A DNA stretch of 64,000 nt from Adiantum capillus-veneris (GCA_014529385.2 CM043960.1:75177910-75241909), one strand, 5' to 3'; shown: positions 1-11,468, numbered from the stretch's first letter. Made by a program: numbers and translations. Notes: generated from the sequence alone by a model not told the origin.

Positions 1-2
1 TA

Positions 3-2771
3 GAGCTACTGAATGAGAAAATCAAAATGGGAATCTTGGAGCCTTCTTGTGCTCCATACTCAAACAGGTGGTTCACAGTTCCGAAGAAGAATGGTTCTCT
101 ACGCTTCATCCAAGATATGCAACCAGTGAACAAGGTGACAATTAGAAATGTAGGTACAGGTCCAATTGTGGATGAGTTTGCAGAGGCATTTGCAAGGAGG
201 GCAATCTACTCAATGGGGGATCTCTACTCAGGGTATGATCAATTTCAGCTTGCAATCAAAAGCAGAGATTTGACAACCATGAGGAAACCTTTGGGTTTGG
301 TAAGGATGTGTACCTTGCCACAGGGAGCAACCAACTCGGTTGCACATATGATGAATGGGATGAATAAGGTCTTATGTGACTTTATTCCTCAAATCACAAT
401 GCCTTTCATTGATGATTTGCCTATCAAAGGATGTGAAGAAAGTGACAAAGATGAAGCTATGGATCTCAAGGGATGTCGCAGGTTTGTGGTAAATCACATA
501 AATGATTGTGATAAAATTTTGTCTAGGTTGGAAGAAGTGAATCTCACATTGTCAGGGAAAAAGTTTATGTTTGGTGTCAATGAAGTTCTTATTGTGGGGC
601 ACATGTGCGGGCCATATGGTAGGAAACCTTGTCTAACAAAGGTAGATGCCATCCAAAGAATGAAAGAAACGTGCACTAGCATCACTGAGATTAGAAGGTT
701 TCTGGGAGCATGTGTCTTCTATGTTATTTGGATTCCACATTATGCACATGTAGCTGATCCTCTTTATCAACTACTTAGAAAGAATCAGAAGTTTAAATAG
801 ACAGAAGCACATGTAAAATCCATGAAAAAGCCAAAGGAGTTGCTCCAGTCAGCAACAACTTTGAGAAAGGTAGACTATGAGTGTCAAAGGCCAGTAATTG
901 TGACAGTAGACACCAGTCCTACAGGGATTGGATGGGCAATAGGGCAAGATGACAAAGAAGGACACAGGTATGTGGTAAGATTTGGAGCAAAGGTGCTAAG
1001 TGCTCGCTAAAGAAACTATCCACAGATAAAGAGAGAGTTATGGGGTATGGCTACAGCCTTGAAAAGTGGGAAAGAGTACCTAATTGGTGCATGTGTGGTT
1101 GTAGAAACAGATTGTCTACCACTTTTTGGGATGATTACAAGCTGCTCAACTCCAGACATTGCTATGTTGCGGTGGATTGCCTACATTAAGTCCTTAAATC
1201 CTGAGTTTAAGCACATTGTAGGTAAAGACAATACAGTGGTAGATATGCTATCAAGGGCAACGTATGAAGATGAGTCACAAATGATTGATGAGGGAGATGA
1301 TGTAGGTACTATCTCTCATGTCAAAGGTAACAATGTTTGCATGAATAATTCACTTGAATTGTTCTTGAAAGATCTTTATGAAGGTGATTGGCTTTCTATT
1401 GGAAGCTACTTGAGTACTCTAACAAAACAGGATGATTGGTCTGAACAAGAATTCAAGAGGATACACAAGAGAGCATATGGGTACTTTTTGAGGGATGGTT
1501 ACTTGTGGAAGCATCCTAAACAAAAGGGTGCTACACCACAACGGGTTATATGTAAAAAAGAGACTCAAGTAAAGCTCATGCAAGAGTTTCATGAGAGTCT
1601 ATGGGCTGGACACAGGGGTGTGTGGGCAACCTTCTCCAAGTTGAAAGAAAAATACTGGTGGAAGGGTATGTATAAAGATGTATCTCAATTTGTAGAGTCA
1701 TGTGTAGCTTGTCAAATGTATTCAAATGTCCGACATCGTGATGGATTGCACCCTACATATCCACTAGCCATGCATTATAAATGGGTTGTGGATTTAGTCA
1801 CAATGCCTCTAGGACTCTGGCAGATGAGATACTTGGTTCTTGCACGAGAGGACCTAACTTATAACCAGGTTGAAGGAAGAGCATTAAGAGCTAAAACCAC
1901 AGAAGTTGTGTGCAAATTCCTTCTTGATGAGGTGATTTGCCGTTATGGTTGTGTGGGAAAAATCACTGCAGATAGAGGTGAACTGGATGCCGAAGAAGCA
2001 AGGGAGTTCTTTTCTAGATTAGGAATCAAGATTTCTCTTACTACAGCTTACAACCCTGAAGGCAATGGAAAGAGTGAAAGAGGGCATCCTCCTATCATCA
2101 AAGCTTTGGCCAAGGCTTGCGAAGGAAGAGTTGGTGAGTGGCCAAAATTGTTACCATATGCTTTTTGGGCTGATCGTACAACACATAGCTCAGTAAATGG
2201 CTACATGCCTGCGGAGCTAATGTATGGTCAAAAGCCAGTGATGCCAATTGAAGATACAATTCCCACATGGAATGTACTACCTTGGTAAGAGGGGCTTAGC
2301 AGGGAAGATCTCCTTGCACTGCGTATAAGGCAGCTAGAGAGAAGACCTGGAGACATTGAAGCTGCAAAAGAATGAGTCAAAAATGCAAGGTTGAAAAACA
2401 AGGACTACTTTGATAAGCGACATCGACTCAGGAGCAAAGAAATTGACAAAGGTGACTGGGTTTTGGTGTATGATATTAGCCTTGATAACCGGCACATAGT
2501 CATGCCTAAGTTTTCAAAAAGATGGTTTGGACCGTACATTGTAATGCATGTGCATGAAAATGCTACTTACAGCTTGTCTGAACTAGATGGTACAGAAGTA
2601 AAGATTCCCATTGCAGGAAAAAGGATCAAAATGTTTAAGAGAAAAGGAGACAATGATCCAAAAGATGTTGATGAGGAAGAAGAGCAAACCACACGTAAAG
2701 ATCAAAGTGAAGATGAAGCTTTTGAATCATATAGTAAAGAAGAAATCAAGGAAGATGTACAAGAGGGCTGA
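3..2771 (+). pseudogene. pol: RE1 pol: reverse transcriptase, RNase H, integrase
   Basis: This is one continuous frame from the window edge, broken by in-frame stops ending at 800, 1010 and 2288 and by one near 2374. The RT palm shows PQGATNSVA and the catalytic FIDD at 405-416. RNase H begins near 890 (DTSPTGIGWAIGQ). Integrase has an H2C2 zinc site (HESLWAGH ... CVACQ, about 1590-1710) and a DDE core: D in VVDLVTMP, D in TADRGEL and E in GKSERGH. The tail 2391-2771 carries a GPY/F-type module (RWFGPY) and then an acidic end, with no chromodomain that I can recognise. The motifs PQGATNSVA and TADRGELD, and the block around WADRTTHSS, are ones I associate with fungal, mainly basidiomycete, gypsy elements rather than the usual angiosperm lineages. 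That affinity is from memory and untested. Confidence 0.8.
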
Positions 2772-2829
2772 TCTTACAAAGAAATAATGTGGCACATACC
2801 GGAGGATGTGCAGGTTTAGAGGGGATGGA

Positions 2830-3101
2830 TGTGGTGCTGTGACACGTACATAGTGGGAACGCATGCTACAAGATCTATCTTGTAACTTTTTAGATACATA
2901 ATTATCTTTCCTATAATGTACATATGCATATTTAAGTATAATAATAAGCCTTCTATCTCATCCTATTATTTTTCTCAAGGGTAACCTATCCTTACTTTAC
3001 CATCAAAAAATACTATGGGAAAAGCATCCCTAGCTCCGCCTCTTTAACTTGGGGCAAAAAGCATTGATTCTTTATTTCTACTATTTCATTATCATCTCAC
3101 A
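2830..3101 (+). repeat. Candidate 3' LTR of RE1
   Basis: The start follows a purine-rich tract directly downstream of pol and reads TGTGGTGCTGTGACACG. The end is set at a CACA at 3098-3101, giving a 272-bp LTR with TG...CA ends. Without the 5' LTR the right boundary cannot be confirmed. The sequence is AT-rich with no clear TATA box. Confidence 0.4.
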
Positions 3102-3205
3102 CCCTAGCTAGATCCTATATCTAGGATAAACTCCAATATATATATATTCTATGTATTTTTTATACTTTTCTTATATTTCTTTTTAAATAGCTACTAGGAG
3201 GGAAT
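3102..3205. other. Unassigned AT-rich spacer
   Basis: AT-rich sequence lies between the presumed RE1 LTR and family L copy 1, including a short (TA)n run near 3139-3149. No ORF or repeat boundary is seen. Confidence 0.3.
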
Positions 3206-3652
3206 CAAATCTTAGTGGGACACTAGGTGGCATGATTTCAAAGATACACTTATTTTAATGCATTATTGCAAGCATGATTACAAAACTTTGTCAAGGAGAA
3301 ATGTCATGCTTTCATATGGCATGAAGTGTCCTTTGGAATTAAATGAAAGTCTAGGCTAAGGGGACCACGGGAAGACTTTTGCTGCCAGAAATGGACCCTA
3401 TTTTGATGAATTTTCTACACAAGGTTCAATCCGAATTGGAAAATTATTTTAAATGAAAATCATAGCTAATGAGCTGAAGTTTTTGCCAATATTTTTACTT
3501 TTTCATTTGGAGCCACGGTTGAGGAGATATGGTCAAAATACTGGACCCCGGTCTACCTACATCATGCAGGGACAGCTCATTTCCAACTTTTCCAATTCCT
3601 ATTCACACTGGCTCCTCTCTTCTTGTGTAAACCCTTGGGGGTTCCCTTCACC

Positions 3653-3660
3653 TATAAAAG
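3653..3660 (+). promoter_or_regulatory. TATA box of family L copy 1
   Basis: CCTATAAAAGGGGACC lies upstream of the leader. In copy 2 the same place (about 61137-61148) reads CCTATACAAGGGGACC, so the box is damaged there. The expected start is about 30 bases downstream, which places the leader ORFs roughly 550 bases into the transcript. Confidence 0.5.
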
Positions 3661-4232
3661 GGGACCTCTTCTTCCTTGAAAAGGAACTTAAGCATTCAAG
3701 CCATTGATGAGAGGAATTCTTGAGGGAGTGAGTAGTAATGCCTAATTGTACTTAGCCATTAACATAAGCCCAAGCCTACACTTTCTCCTAGAGGAAGACT
3801 AGCCATTCTTGTACGCTATCCTTGGAAGATCAACTCTAATCAAAGAAGGGTGTGGACTTGGCGTATCAATCAAAGTTGAATTCTCCCCTCTTCTTCTCTC
3901 TTCATCAATAATGGTGCCGAAGGGTTTGTCAAGTAAGATGTGTTCTACATTGATGTTTTCTTGATTTCTTGTTGTTTTCATTTTCATCTCTAATCCAAAA
4001 TATATATATATATGTATCTAATCTCATCTCCTTAACCAAACCTATCTCTCTCACTCTTAGTAATTCATCCTCTCTACAAATTTTAGGTTCTCCTTGCTAC
4101 ATGTACATCTCTCCCCCCAGTATCCTTATTGCCTACGGGCAAGAATAGGGCTTGGGAGGGAAACTTCTCATCTCTTCACTTCTCTCATATCTACATGTTT
4201 CTCATATCTACATTTCTCACATACTATCCTAG

Positions 4233-4451
4233 ATTAATAACCCACATGATGATCATTTCTATCACTTTCACTCTGTACGATCTATTAGAAATAACGTATG
4301 GATTAGCCGTAAAATACACTTTCAACAACGTATAGTGTTTCTCTTCGGCCCTGAAAGGCTCAATGAAATACTTCTATCACCGGATCCCATCATACTACCT
4401 CTCATAAACTATAATTTTTCTTTTGATTTAAGCGTAGTTATCTTGCTATGA
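4233..4451 (+). pseudogene. Leader small protein 1, family L copy 1 (start codon lost)
   Basis: This frame is the same length (219 nt) as the intact ORF at 61695-61913 and is open throughout. Its ATG has become ATT at 4233. The conserved core includes LFGPERLNEILLSPDP followed by IILPLI and SFDLSV. The stop TGA overlaps the next ATG as ATGA (4448-4451), as in copy 2. The function is unknown. There is no signal peptide or obvious membrane helix, but the C-terminus is hydrophobic. Homologues sit before gag in elements B (15388-15615) and C (21239-21457), so I treat it as a retroelement leader protein. Confidence 0.6.
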
Positions 4452-4660
4452 ACCAAAAGGATTTGTACACACAATTAATCCCAATCACTAGACAAAAAAT
4501 ATATATTATGGTAAGCACAAAACTACAATTCCAAAGAACAATTCGTAGCCTATTTGGTTAGCCAAGATTGAATGCCATTAACTCATCTATTAACCCTTTC
4601 ATATTACCCATGATACGATATGACCATAGCCTTGATGTTTTCATCTTCGTATTGTTTTGA
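4448..4660 (+). pseudogene. Leader small protein 2, family L copy 1 (one nonsense codon)
   Basis: This is the second member of the leader pair, 213 nt like its counterpart at 61910-62122, starting inside the ATGA overlap. It reads MNQKDLYTQLIPITRQ and later KLQFQRTIRSLFG, is then cut by a TAG where copy 2 has an arginine codon, and continues in frame to VFIFVLF and TGA at 4658. The spacing of the FQ, LFG, RLN, LP and DV positions matches leader protein 1, so the two look like an ancient tandem duplication. Confidence 0.55.
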
Positions 4661-4855
4661 CATTCTCTTTTGTATTCTTTCTTTGTGTGTGTGAGTGCAA
4701 GAGAGAAAGAGTGAGTCTTCTTTGATTGCACTTCTTTCCAAACCCTAGTCTTCATGGCATCTATTGGTTAACTCCTTCATATAGTTTTTGTTGAGTTCTC
4801 TCACAAACTCTCACAGCCATAAGCCCGGTGCTTTCCTCGAAAGATCGTAAATTTC

Positions 4856-5277
4856 TCGACAGCACGCAGAGGGCATTCTAGAATTTTAGAATGCCTCCTC
4901 GCGCGCCTTAAGTAAAAAGCCCATTTTTTGGGGTTTTTCGATATTTTTTTTGCCTCTCCGGATATCGGAATGAGACAAGTAGACATTGGTTTTTTGGGTA
5001 TTTTGGCATTTCGATCGCATTGGTGGTGTCAAAAGCCTCAAAATCTATCACTATTTGATAATTTGTGACTTTTCAACTTTTAGTGATGACGTAAGCTGCA
5101 TTGAATGCGTCGCACCTGCCTCTAGGAAAAAGACGCTCACATTAAATAAAAAAGTGACCGTTTTCAAGGACGATTGGGAATATAAATCTACTTTTTAGAG
5201 TGTCTAGTTGTCGTTTTGGACGTACTCACAAGGTGCAAGTGCATTTTTAAAAAAAAATCTAGAGAGAGAAATACAGT
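4856..5277. other. Unassigned sequence between relics
   Basis: Family L homology stops near 4855 and integrase-like coding resumes at 5278. The stretch between contains an 8-9 bp inverted motif (CATTCTAGAATTTTAGAATG near 4872) and a poly-A run near 5248. No coding signal was found. It may be internal sequence of the family L element left by a large deletion. Confidence 0.3.
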
Positions 5278-5676
5278 TTGTTACAAGGCCCTCCAAATGA
5301 CCTCCAAAATTTTCTAATGGATAGGATGAGTGCATTGGAACATTATGGGCAAATTCAGGATAAGGCTTTGGCAAAGATAAGTGAAAAGGTCAAAAGTAAG
5401 GGTATCAAGAAACATGACTTGGTTTTGCACTACAACAGTAAGCTGGAAAACACCTTCCAAAAGAAGTTTCAAATTAAGTGGGAAGGCCCTTTCAAGATAA
5501 TGGAGTGTTTTCCAAATGGTACTTATCAGTTGGCTAACCTGGATGGGATTCTACATACTTCAAGGGTAAATGGATTGCGTCTTAAATTGTATCATGCTAG
5601 GTTAATGATGGTGGAGCAAGATGAGTTGTTTGTGGAGCAAGTAATGTCTGTGAGAGACCATTGTAAATATATGTAA
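5278..5676 (+). pseudogene. Integrase C-terminal fragment (GPY/F module)
   Basis: A 132-residue open frame has no ATG at its 5' end and is a truncated piece. It contains a basic linker and then KWEGPFKIMECFPNGTYQLA, the GPY/F-type C-terminal module of gypsy integrases, followed by a HTSRVNGLRLK-like end. The same module is at the end of integrase in elements B (near 29909-30010) and C (near 26545-26660). The fragment ends just before the 5' LTR of element A at 5701. It may be the other end of the family L element whose leader lies at 3206-4855. Confidence 0.65.
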
Positions 5677-5700
5677 ATGGAGTCTGTTTCAATGGCCCAT

Positions 5701-6233
5701 TGACGTAAGCAGTTCACTGTATTTCGTAGTTTTTGGCGTCGTCGACCCACGGCCTAATTTCATCATAACTAGGAATCTACACTTTTAAATCGAAAACTAA
5801 GCATAGGCGGGGTATTGGGACATCATTGCTAAGCATTTAGATGCATTCTGGGTCGAGAACGACTAGGTCAAAAATCCACTGCTGTTAATAATCGCAATTT
5901 TGGAACTTGAATTAAAGTGGGGTTTGAGACCATAAGCATGTGTGCTTAGCTCTTATAAACATGGCCCAAAAGTTTCGTTACGTTTGGATGTCATTTGATG
6001 CTGTAACGGATGTGATTTGTTTGCCGATGAGTGATTGGCTTTTGGTGATTTCAGTCACTTAAGTGTAGCTTGAGTTAGATGCGAGTTGTTAGTTGTTTTT
6101 TGAGAGATTGACAACCTCTTGTAACCTCTATGTACTAGTCAAGTCAACTTCGTCCCATGGATTGACAATTTAATCGTGGTTCTCGCTAATACTGCAATAA
6201 GATAGGATGATGAAGTTAGACATGCGTCCCACA
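5701..6233 (+). repeat. 5' LTR of element A
   Basis: This pairs with 41886-42420. It includes a degenerate copy of the element's palindrome motif (TTAATAATCGCAATTTT, near 5884) and a TATA-like CTTATAAACA near 5953. The ends TGACG and CCCACA are set by where similarity to the 3' copy starts and stops. Confidence 0.85.
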
Positions 6234-6235
6234 TT

Positions 6236-6253
6236 TGGAACCGCTGCCGGGGA
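6236..6253 (+). other. Primer binding site of element A
   Basis: TGGAACCGCTGCCGGGGA lies two bases after the LTR end. It resembles the TGGCGCCGTTGCCGGGGA site typical of plant Tat/Ogre/Athila elements, with three differences. This supports both the LTR boundary and the lineage. Confidence 0.7.
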
Positions 6254-8217
6254 ATGAAGAGATCTAAAGTAGGAAAAAACACGAGCGTCTTGTGTAATTG
6301 TCCTTTAACTTCCTCTAGGTTTGCCTAGAGTTCAAAACTTTCTTTTAGAAACCGCATAGCTTAAGATTATCGTCTTTTACTGTGTAGAGGTAGATTGGAA
6401 GTAGTCGTACTTGCTGAGTACCTTTAGGATTGTAGGATTGTAGAATTAGATTAGGATTTGGAGAATGATTGTAAGGTGAGACAAGTCTTAAGATCAAGGC
6501 TCTAAAAAACATAAAACATAAGAAAATGAGTATTTGTTGACACTTTCCACAACCCCATTGCATGAGAATCTAGGAGTAGAGTAAGTAGGATCTGAGGTAG
6601 ATTTTAGAACACTGCTCTCTCTGAAAGAATCAAGTGTGAATTGTTATTGGAAGTTGCAGAATTTCAGGTCTACGGCTAGAAATAGCTCGAAAAGACTCGA
6701 AACCACTCAATCCGATTGGAGAGTAAGCGTAAGAGTTGTCTGAACCAGTTGGTAAGCTCAAAGACACTTCGAGGTAAAAATTTTAGGAGTTGGCTAAAAC
6801 TCAGATTGTTTACTTTCTCTTGATATTTTGGGCCAAATTAAGTTTTGACTTGATTCATAGACTTAAAATAGCTCATATAAAGACTGTCTTTGAAAAAATA
6901 CAAAAAATGCTCATTTCAAGCCTAAAGTTAATAATCATGATTATTAACTTTCTTCTCTAAATTGGCCAAGGTTCATACCATTGACTCAATTGCATGTGTA
7001 CAAACAACTTTTGCAAAGGCCCAAGAGATTTGAATCACTAAACTAACAAAAAACTGGGTAAAAACTAAAGTTTGTACTGACATTTTGATCTTGAGTATAA
7101 ATTGGGGAAAAATTTATCCAAACTTGTTGAAATTTGATTCATAGGCTTATGTTGATGTGATAAACATGTGTACATGCTCAGTTGACCAAAACTTTACAAA
7201 AATTTGTCAAATGTAAATAATCGCGATTATTTACATCTGTCCACTTTTTTAACTTTTTTTACCAAGTCAGTATACCACTTGTTTTACCATATTGTAATAA
7301 GCCCACAAACCAAATTTGGTAAGATTTGAATCATTGGATTGAAAATTGTGACTAAAATTGCAAAGTTAGTCTATGGACAAATAATTGATGACAATTTGAC
7401 CAAAAATTATCCAAACTTGATGAAACTTGGCTAGTGACCTTAACTTAAGGTGCTTAACAGATCCGTGTTAAAGTTGGGGCAAAAACTTATAAAATTATAG
7501 CTGGAGTAAATAATCGCGATTATTTACATCTGCTTCAACTTGATGATGTTGCAAATTTGAGTACACCATAAGGTCAAGCATATCAAGCAGACCTCACAAA
7601 TCCATTTTGGTGAAATTTGGATCCCAAAAGTGAGACTTAAGCCAGATTCTCAAAATCAGAGTCTCTGGACACAAAACAATTGATAAACTTGATCAGATTT
7701 TGTCCAAACTTGTTGAAACTTGTCCAGAGACTTTAACAAGTTGTATACTTGCCAAACCAATCAAAAAAGTACAAACATTTGACAAAAGTAATAATCACGA
7801 TTATTTCCTTCTACTATCTAGAGAGACAACAATTTTGACTTTTGAGCTTATACAGTGATAGACCAACATAATATAAAGCCACAAGGCAAGTTTGGGTTCA
7901 ATCGGATCAAAATTGATACATGTACACTCAGTTTACAGGTTGCAGATCAAACCTTTGAATTTTTGCTAAAGTCGAATCTGAAAGTCAAATTTTGACTCCC
8001 ACAGCTCGATTTGAAGTGATACACAGAGACCAATCACGAGAGTTAGCAAAAACTCTACTGCTTTATAGAAGAATAGCTAAGTTGATCAAAATTGTATAGG
8101 AATCAGGTTGCAGACGAGGAATCAGTGGCTTGACAGAAAGTTGCAATTGAATCAAGTGGAAATTGACGACAAGTCAATCCAAAGGTGAGTACTCTATCCA
8201 GGGATTCATAAGTCTAT
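6254..8217 (+). other. Element A 5' leader
   Basis: Almost 2 kb of AT-rich sequence lies between the primer site and gag, without coding potential. Its one striking structure is the array of palindromes at 6924-7807. The text between the palindromes repeats loosely phrases such as 'caaatttggt' and 'tccaaacttgatgaaacttg', consistent with a decayed ~285-bp tandem repeat. Confidence 0.6.
6924..7807. repeat. Palindrome array 1 of element A (about 285-bp spacing)
   Basis: Four palindromes are centred at about 6937, 7223, 7516 and 7798, giving intervals of about 286, 293 and 282 bases. The first (6924-6951) is a perfect 28-bp palindrome with half-site AAGTTAATAATCA. The second (7211-7236) is perfect over 26 bp with half-site ATGTAAATAATCG. 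The third (7506-7527) is perfect over 22 bp with half-site GTAAATAATCG. The fourth (7788-7807) is imperfect. The intervening bodies are far more diverged than the palindromes. The array sits between the primer site and gag. Confidence 0.85.
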
Positions 8218-11200
8218 ATGAACCTTAGATCTGGTCACGTACTAGGAAATCAAGGCATACTTGGAGAAACCTCCAATAGAGTATCCACTGAAGAAAGCAT
8301 GAATCAAGGCAATTCCTTGCACACAATTCATGAAGAAGCCTTAGATACTTTTTCAGATTCAACATCCGAAATGTCTTCTTACTCGACTCACTCAGAAACC
8401 GGAACAATAATGCGCCATAAGTATATACTATCTTTTTACAAGACTAACCGTCATGGAGCCCAGGTTTACTTGGACCCTAACGAGGAGTATGCTATTCGCA
8501 TTGATGACCATGGTATTGAGCTCAAAGAAGAGGTTAGGGCAAACAAACAAGAAAAAATGTACATGGATCGAAACTGAACTCAGTATTTACAAGTCAAAAA
8601 CCCTGACGTGATAGGCAAATGGAGGTTGGAAGTAAACACTATAATCCCAGATATGTTAGCAAAAGAAGGACCACCAACTTTAGATTTCGAGGGATACGAT
8701 TAAGTAGACTTGAAGCCCGGAGGATTCACTAGTAGTACTAGGAAGATGTCACCTGCATGCATCAAAACTGCCATTTTACCCCCTATATACGGGACCCTCC
8801 TTTGTAAAATCTAAATTTTTGGCCTTATTAACCCCCCTATTGTACACTCACGTGACATCATACGGTAATCCTTAGTGAAGTCCCCGGGACTTGAAGCCTT
8901 TGAAATGACTTAGTACGGACAATCCTAGGATTGGGGTCTATTGTTGGGAAGATAGAAACATAAAAGATCTTCTGTGGACTTCGCATGCCAAACCAGGACA
9001 ATTAACGGCCATGAAGATCATCTATATTTTCAAGATCAAAGATAAGGGATCAACGGACCTACCACCTATCTGTTTAGGGATTGTTATAACAACAACTTTG
9101 TTATGATGACTCTTGGGGAGGTAGAACAAACCAAATACCAAGGTTATTCCATACGGGATTGGATATTAGGACAAGGACCAAAAATATTTCCAATAGATGA
9201 ACACTGTGAGAGATCATCTAAGAATAATGTGAAGAAACTAGAAACCACCTCATCACATAGAAAACCGGGTGACACTAAGGCCAGTCTAGGGCTACATGAG
9301 TCACTATTTCCAACAGACTTGTTTGAAGGACTTGAAACAGGACCAATTGCCAGAAGACCGGGAGTTGAACCAAATAGACGCGTCAAACCAGCTGATTTTC
9401 AGAAATGGGTCAGAAAATACAGTGGATCAGGGGATCCATATGATCACTTAGCAAGCTTTAAGAAAGTGCTAAGAGTAGATCGTATATTCGATTTCCATAC
9501 TCAATTAGAGGTGTTTGGAATGACATTAGAAGGAAAAGCATTGACATGGTTCCAAAACATTCCACCAATTCAATCATGGACTTAAACACATTAGCTCAAG
9601 GATTTGTAGCTGCTTGTTCCAAAACGGGGATCAAACATAATACGGTAGCGCAAGTCTATAGCTTTAAACAGAAACATCGTGAGTCTGTTAGGGGTTGTGC
9701 AACTTGAATGAAACAATACATTGCCAGAAGTCGAAAGCTGGAGATACCTACAGAAGAACGACTTGTATCTTTGTTTCTGGAGGGACTGCTAAACAAAGAG
9801 CTTCATGCTATACTCTATAGTAAAAATCATACATCCCTAGAAGCGTGTGTGTCTGATCCTATATACCTAGGAGACAATTGCAAAATTTTCAACATCCACA
9901 AAACTAGCACAAGTGGGAATGGCTGTTGCGGCACCACTCTCAGCCATAGAAGATATGCTCAAAAGGATGAACGACATGATGAACAATATGCAAAAAGCAC
10001 GTATGAGAGGACCAGGACAAGGGATGCCTCCACAGGGACAACCAATTAGGCCACAAAAATGGTGTGCAATCGAGGGTAAATGGACCAACCATGAGACTCA
10101 CGAGTGCTACTTCAGACCAAAGTATGATGGGAATGCTCAGTACGTGCCCATGAGGCCACAAGGAAAACCCATGTACAGATATCAGCCTAATATGGCCCAA
10201 GCTCAAAGACCACCAGTGGGTATGGAAAGACCTCAACCTGTGTTGGGACGACAACCTCCCTATCCAGGACATAATGCAGTGTCTATAAAGTACATGCACT
10301 CTGAAGGAGTCATAGATGAGCAAGCATTAGTGCCTATTACACCCTATGCAGAGCCTAGTCCATCTACAATAATGGTAGAAGGAGATTGGTATAATCCACA
10401 TCCACCACCAATGGAAGAAACCATAACTTATGCTCCACCAGATCTTGCACCAATGTATTATGTAGCTAATCAATGTGTCAGACCTCCCATGGTAAGACCC
10501 ATGATGAAACCAAGAACAGGAAACTGTCATAATTGTGGTGCTGATGATCATTGGAAAAATGAATGTCCAGAGCCTGACAAAAACCTCAAACCGATTGAAG
10601 CCTATTGCATAAAATGTTGCAAAAAGGGAGGACACTTTTCAAAATATTGTCCTAAAAATCCTTTGAACAAGGGTAAAATGATAGTAAACATAGTACAAGT
10701 GATACCTAGTAGCTCATCAGAGAGTGAACCGATTGTTCCAATCAAGGTAATCACTAGAGCCCGGGCCAAGAAAGAGAAACATAACTCCTCTGATGATTCA
10801 AAAAATATGAAAGTTTCTTCTCAAATAATCAAAAGGAGCAGAAGCAAAAGATAAGAGATGAGAAAACAAAAACAACGGGTTGAAATCGAGGAGAAAGCAA
10901 AGAAGCTAGTCCTGGACAAGTTGAAAGAAACTCACAGTGATTTCAAGGAAACAACCGTGAAATCTGAAGGATCCATTTTGGTTGATAAAATTTTTGAGCC
11001 TATTAATGCCGCCTTGGAAGCCTACCAAGTAGAACTTAAAGCAGGCCAAAACATGGAAAACAAGTGAAAAAACCATCCATCTCCAGACATGGAAGCAGCT
11101 AAGCTTGAAGCTTATCAAAATTTGTTAAGAATCACACAAGAAATGCTGGAAAAGCAAAAACCCAAGCTTGAAAGTATTACCAAACCTGAACAGCTTGTGA

Positions 11201-11468
11201 TAAAAGAAACAAAAGCAAAATCCGATGTGGTGGTAGAACCCCACCTTGACACAAAATAACCAGAGCCTATAGTGTCGGATAGCGAAGATGCCTTAGACGG
11301 AATTCCATTCGTAGAGGAAGACTGGTCAGGACACTTATGGGAAAAAGTAAGAGAGATCAATGATAGGAGACTAACTCTAAAGTCAACTCCTATAGAGGAA
11401 GTCTGGTTGGATAACCTACCCTCTGATATGAACATGGATGTACAATCCTTGTACAGGGATTGCGGATC
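8218..11468 (+). pseudogene. gag: Element A gag (frameshifted, interrupted by element B)
   Basis: The frame starts MNLRSGH, a start I associate with Tat/Athila gag proteins, and reopens at 9103-9585 in the same frame after several stops. It then shifts at about 9570 (9708-10049) and about 9913 (9913-10854). A retrotransposon gag domain runs through GSGDPYDHLASFKKVLRVDR and on to ALTWFQNIP. Two zinc knuckles follow near 10530-10650: CHNCGADDHWKNEC (CX2CX4HX4C) and CIKCCKKGGHFSKYC (CX2CX5HX4C). A charged segment (10858-11440) continues to the insertion point of element B at 11469, and the reading resumes at 31987. The minus-strand gag of element E (53710-55422) is its homologue. Confidence 0.75.

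Larger units (their letters stand above)
1..3101 (+). mobile_element. Ty3/gypsy LTR retrotransposon RE1, 3' half
   Basis: This is the 3' portion of an LTR retrotransposon whose 5' part lies outside the window. It holds reverse transcriptase, RNase H, integrase and an integrase C-terminal domain in that order, which is the Ty3/gypsy order. A purine tract (AGAGGGGATGGA) follows at 2818-2829, and a candidate LTR starts with TGTGGTGC at 2830. The coding frame is broken by several stops, so the copy is dead. The right boundary at 3101 is a guess based on a terminal CACA that mirrors the initial TGTG. Confidence 0.75.
3206..4855 (+). mobile_element. LTR/leader relic, family L copy 1
   Basis: From about 3528 to 4855 this matches 61009-62327 with substitutions and small indels, so the two are copies of one repeat family. 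It contains a promoter-like TATAAAAG at 3653-3660, a pyrimidine-rich leader, and then two small overlapping reading frames (4233-4660) of the ~70-aa leader-protein family also found in elements B and C. That arrangement suggests an LTR plus the 5' leader of a gypsy element. The left boundary (a TGGGACACTAGG near 3216) is uncertain. Homology with copy 2 ends close to AAGCCCGGTGCTTTCC and the following AGATC. Confidence 0.6.

Noticed and set aside
2391-2771. Chromodomain at the end of RE1 integrase
   Set aside because: Only a GPY/F-type block and an acidic tail are visible. The aromatic cage pattern of a chromodomain was not found.
10327-10635. Minus-strand ORFs opposite element A gag (9867-10635)
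   Set aside because: They are antisense shadows of the zinc-knuckle gag region with no homology of their own.
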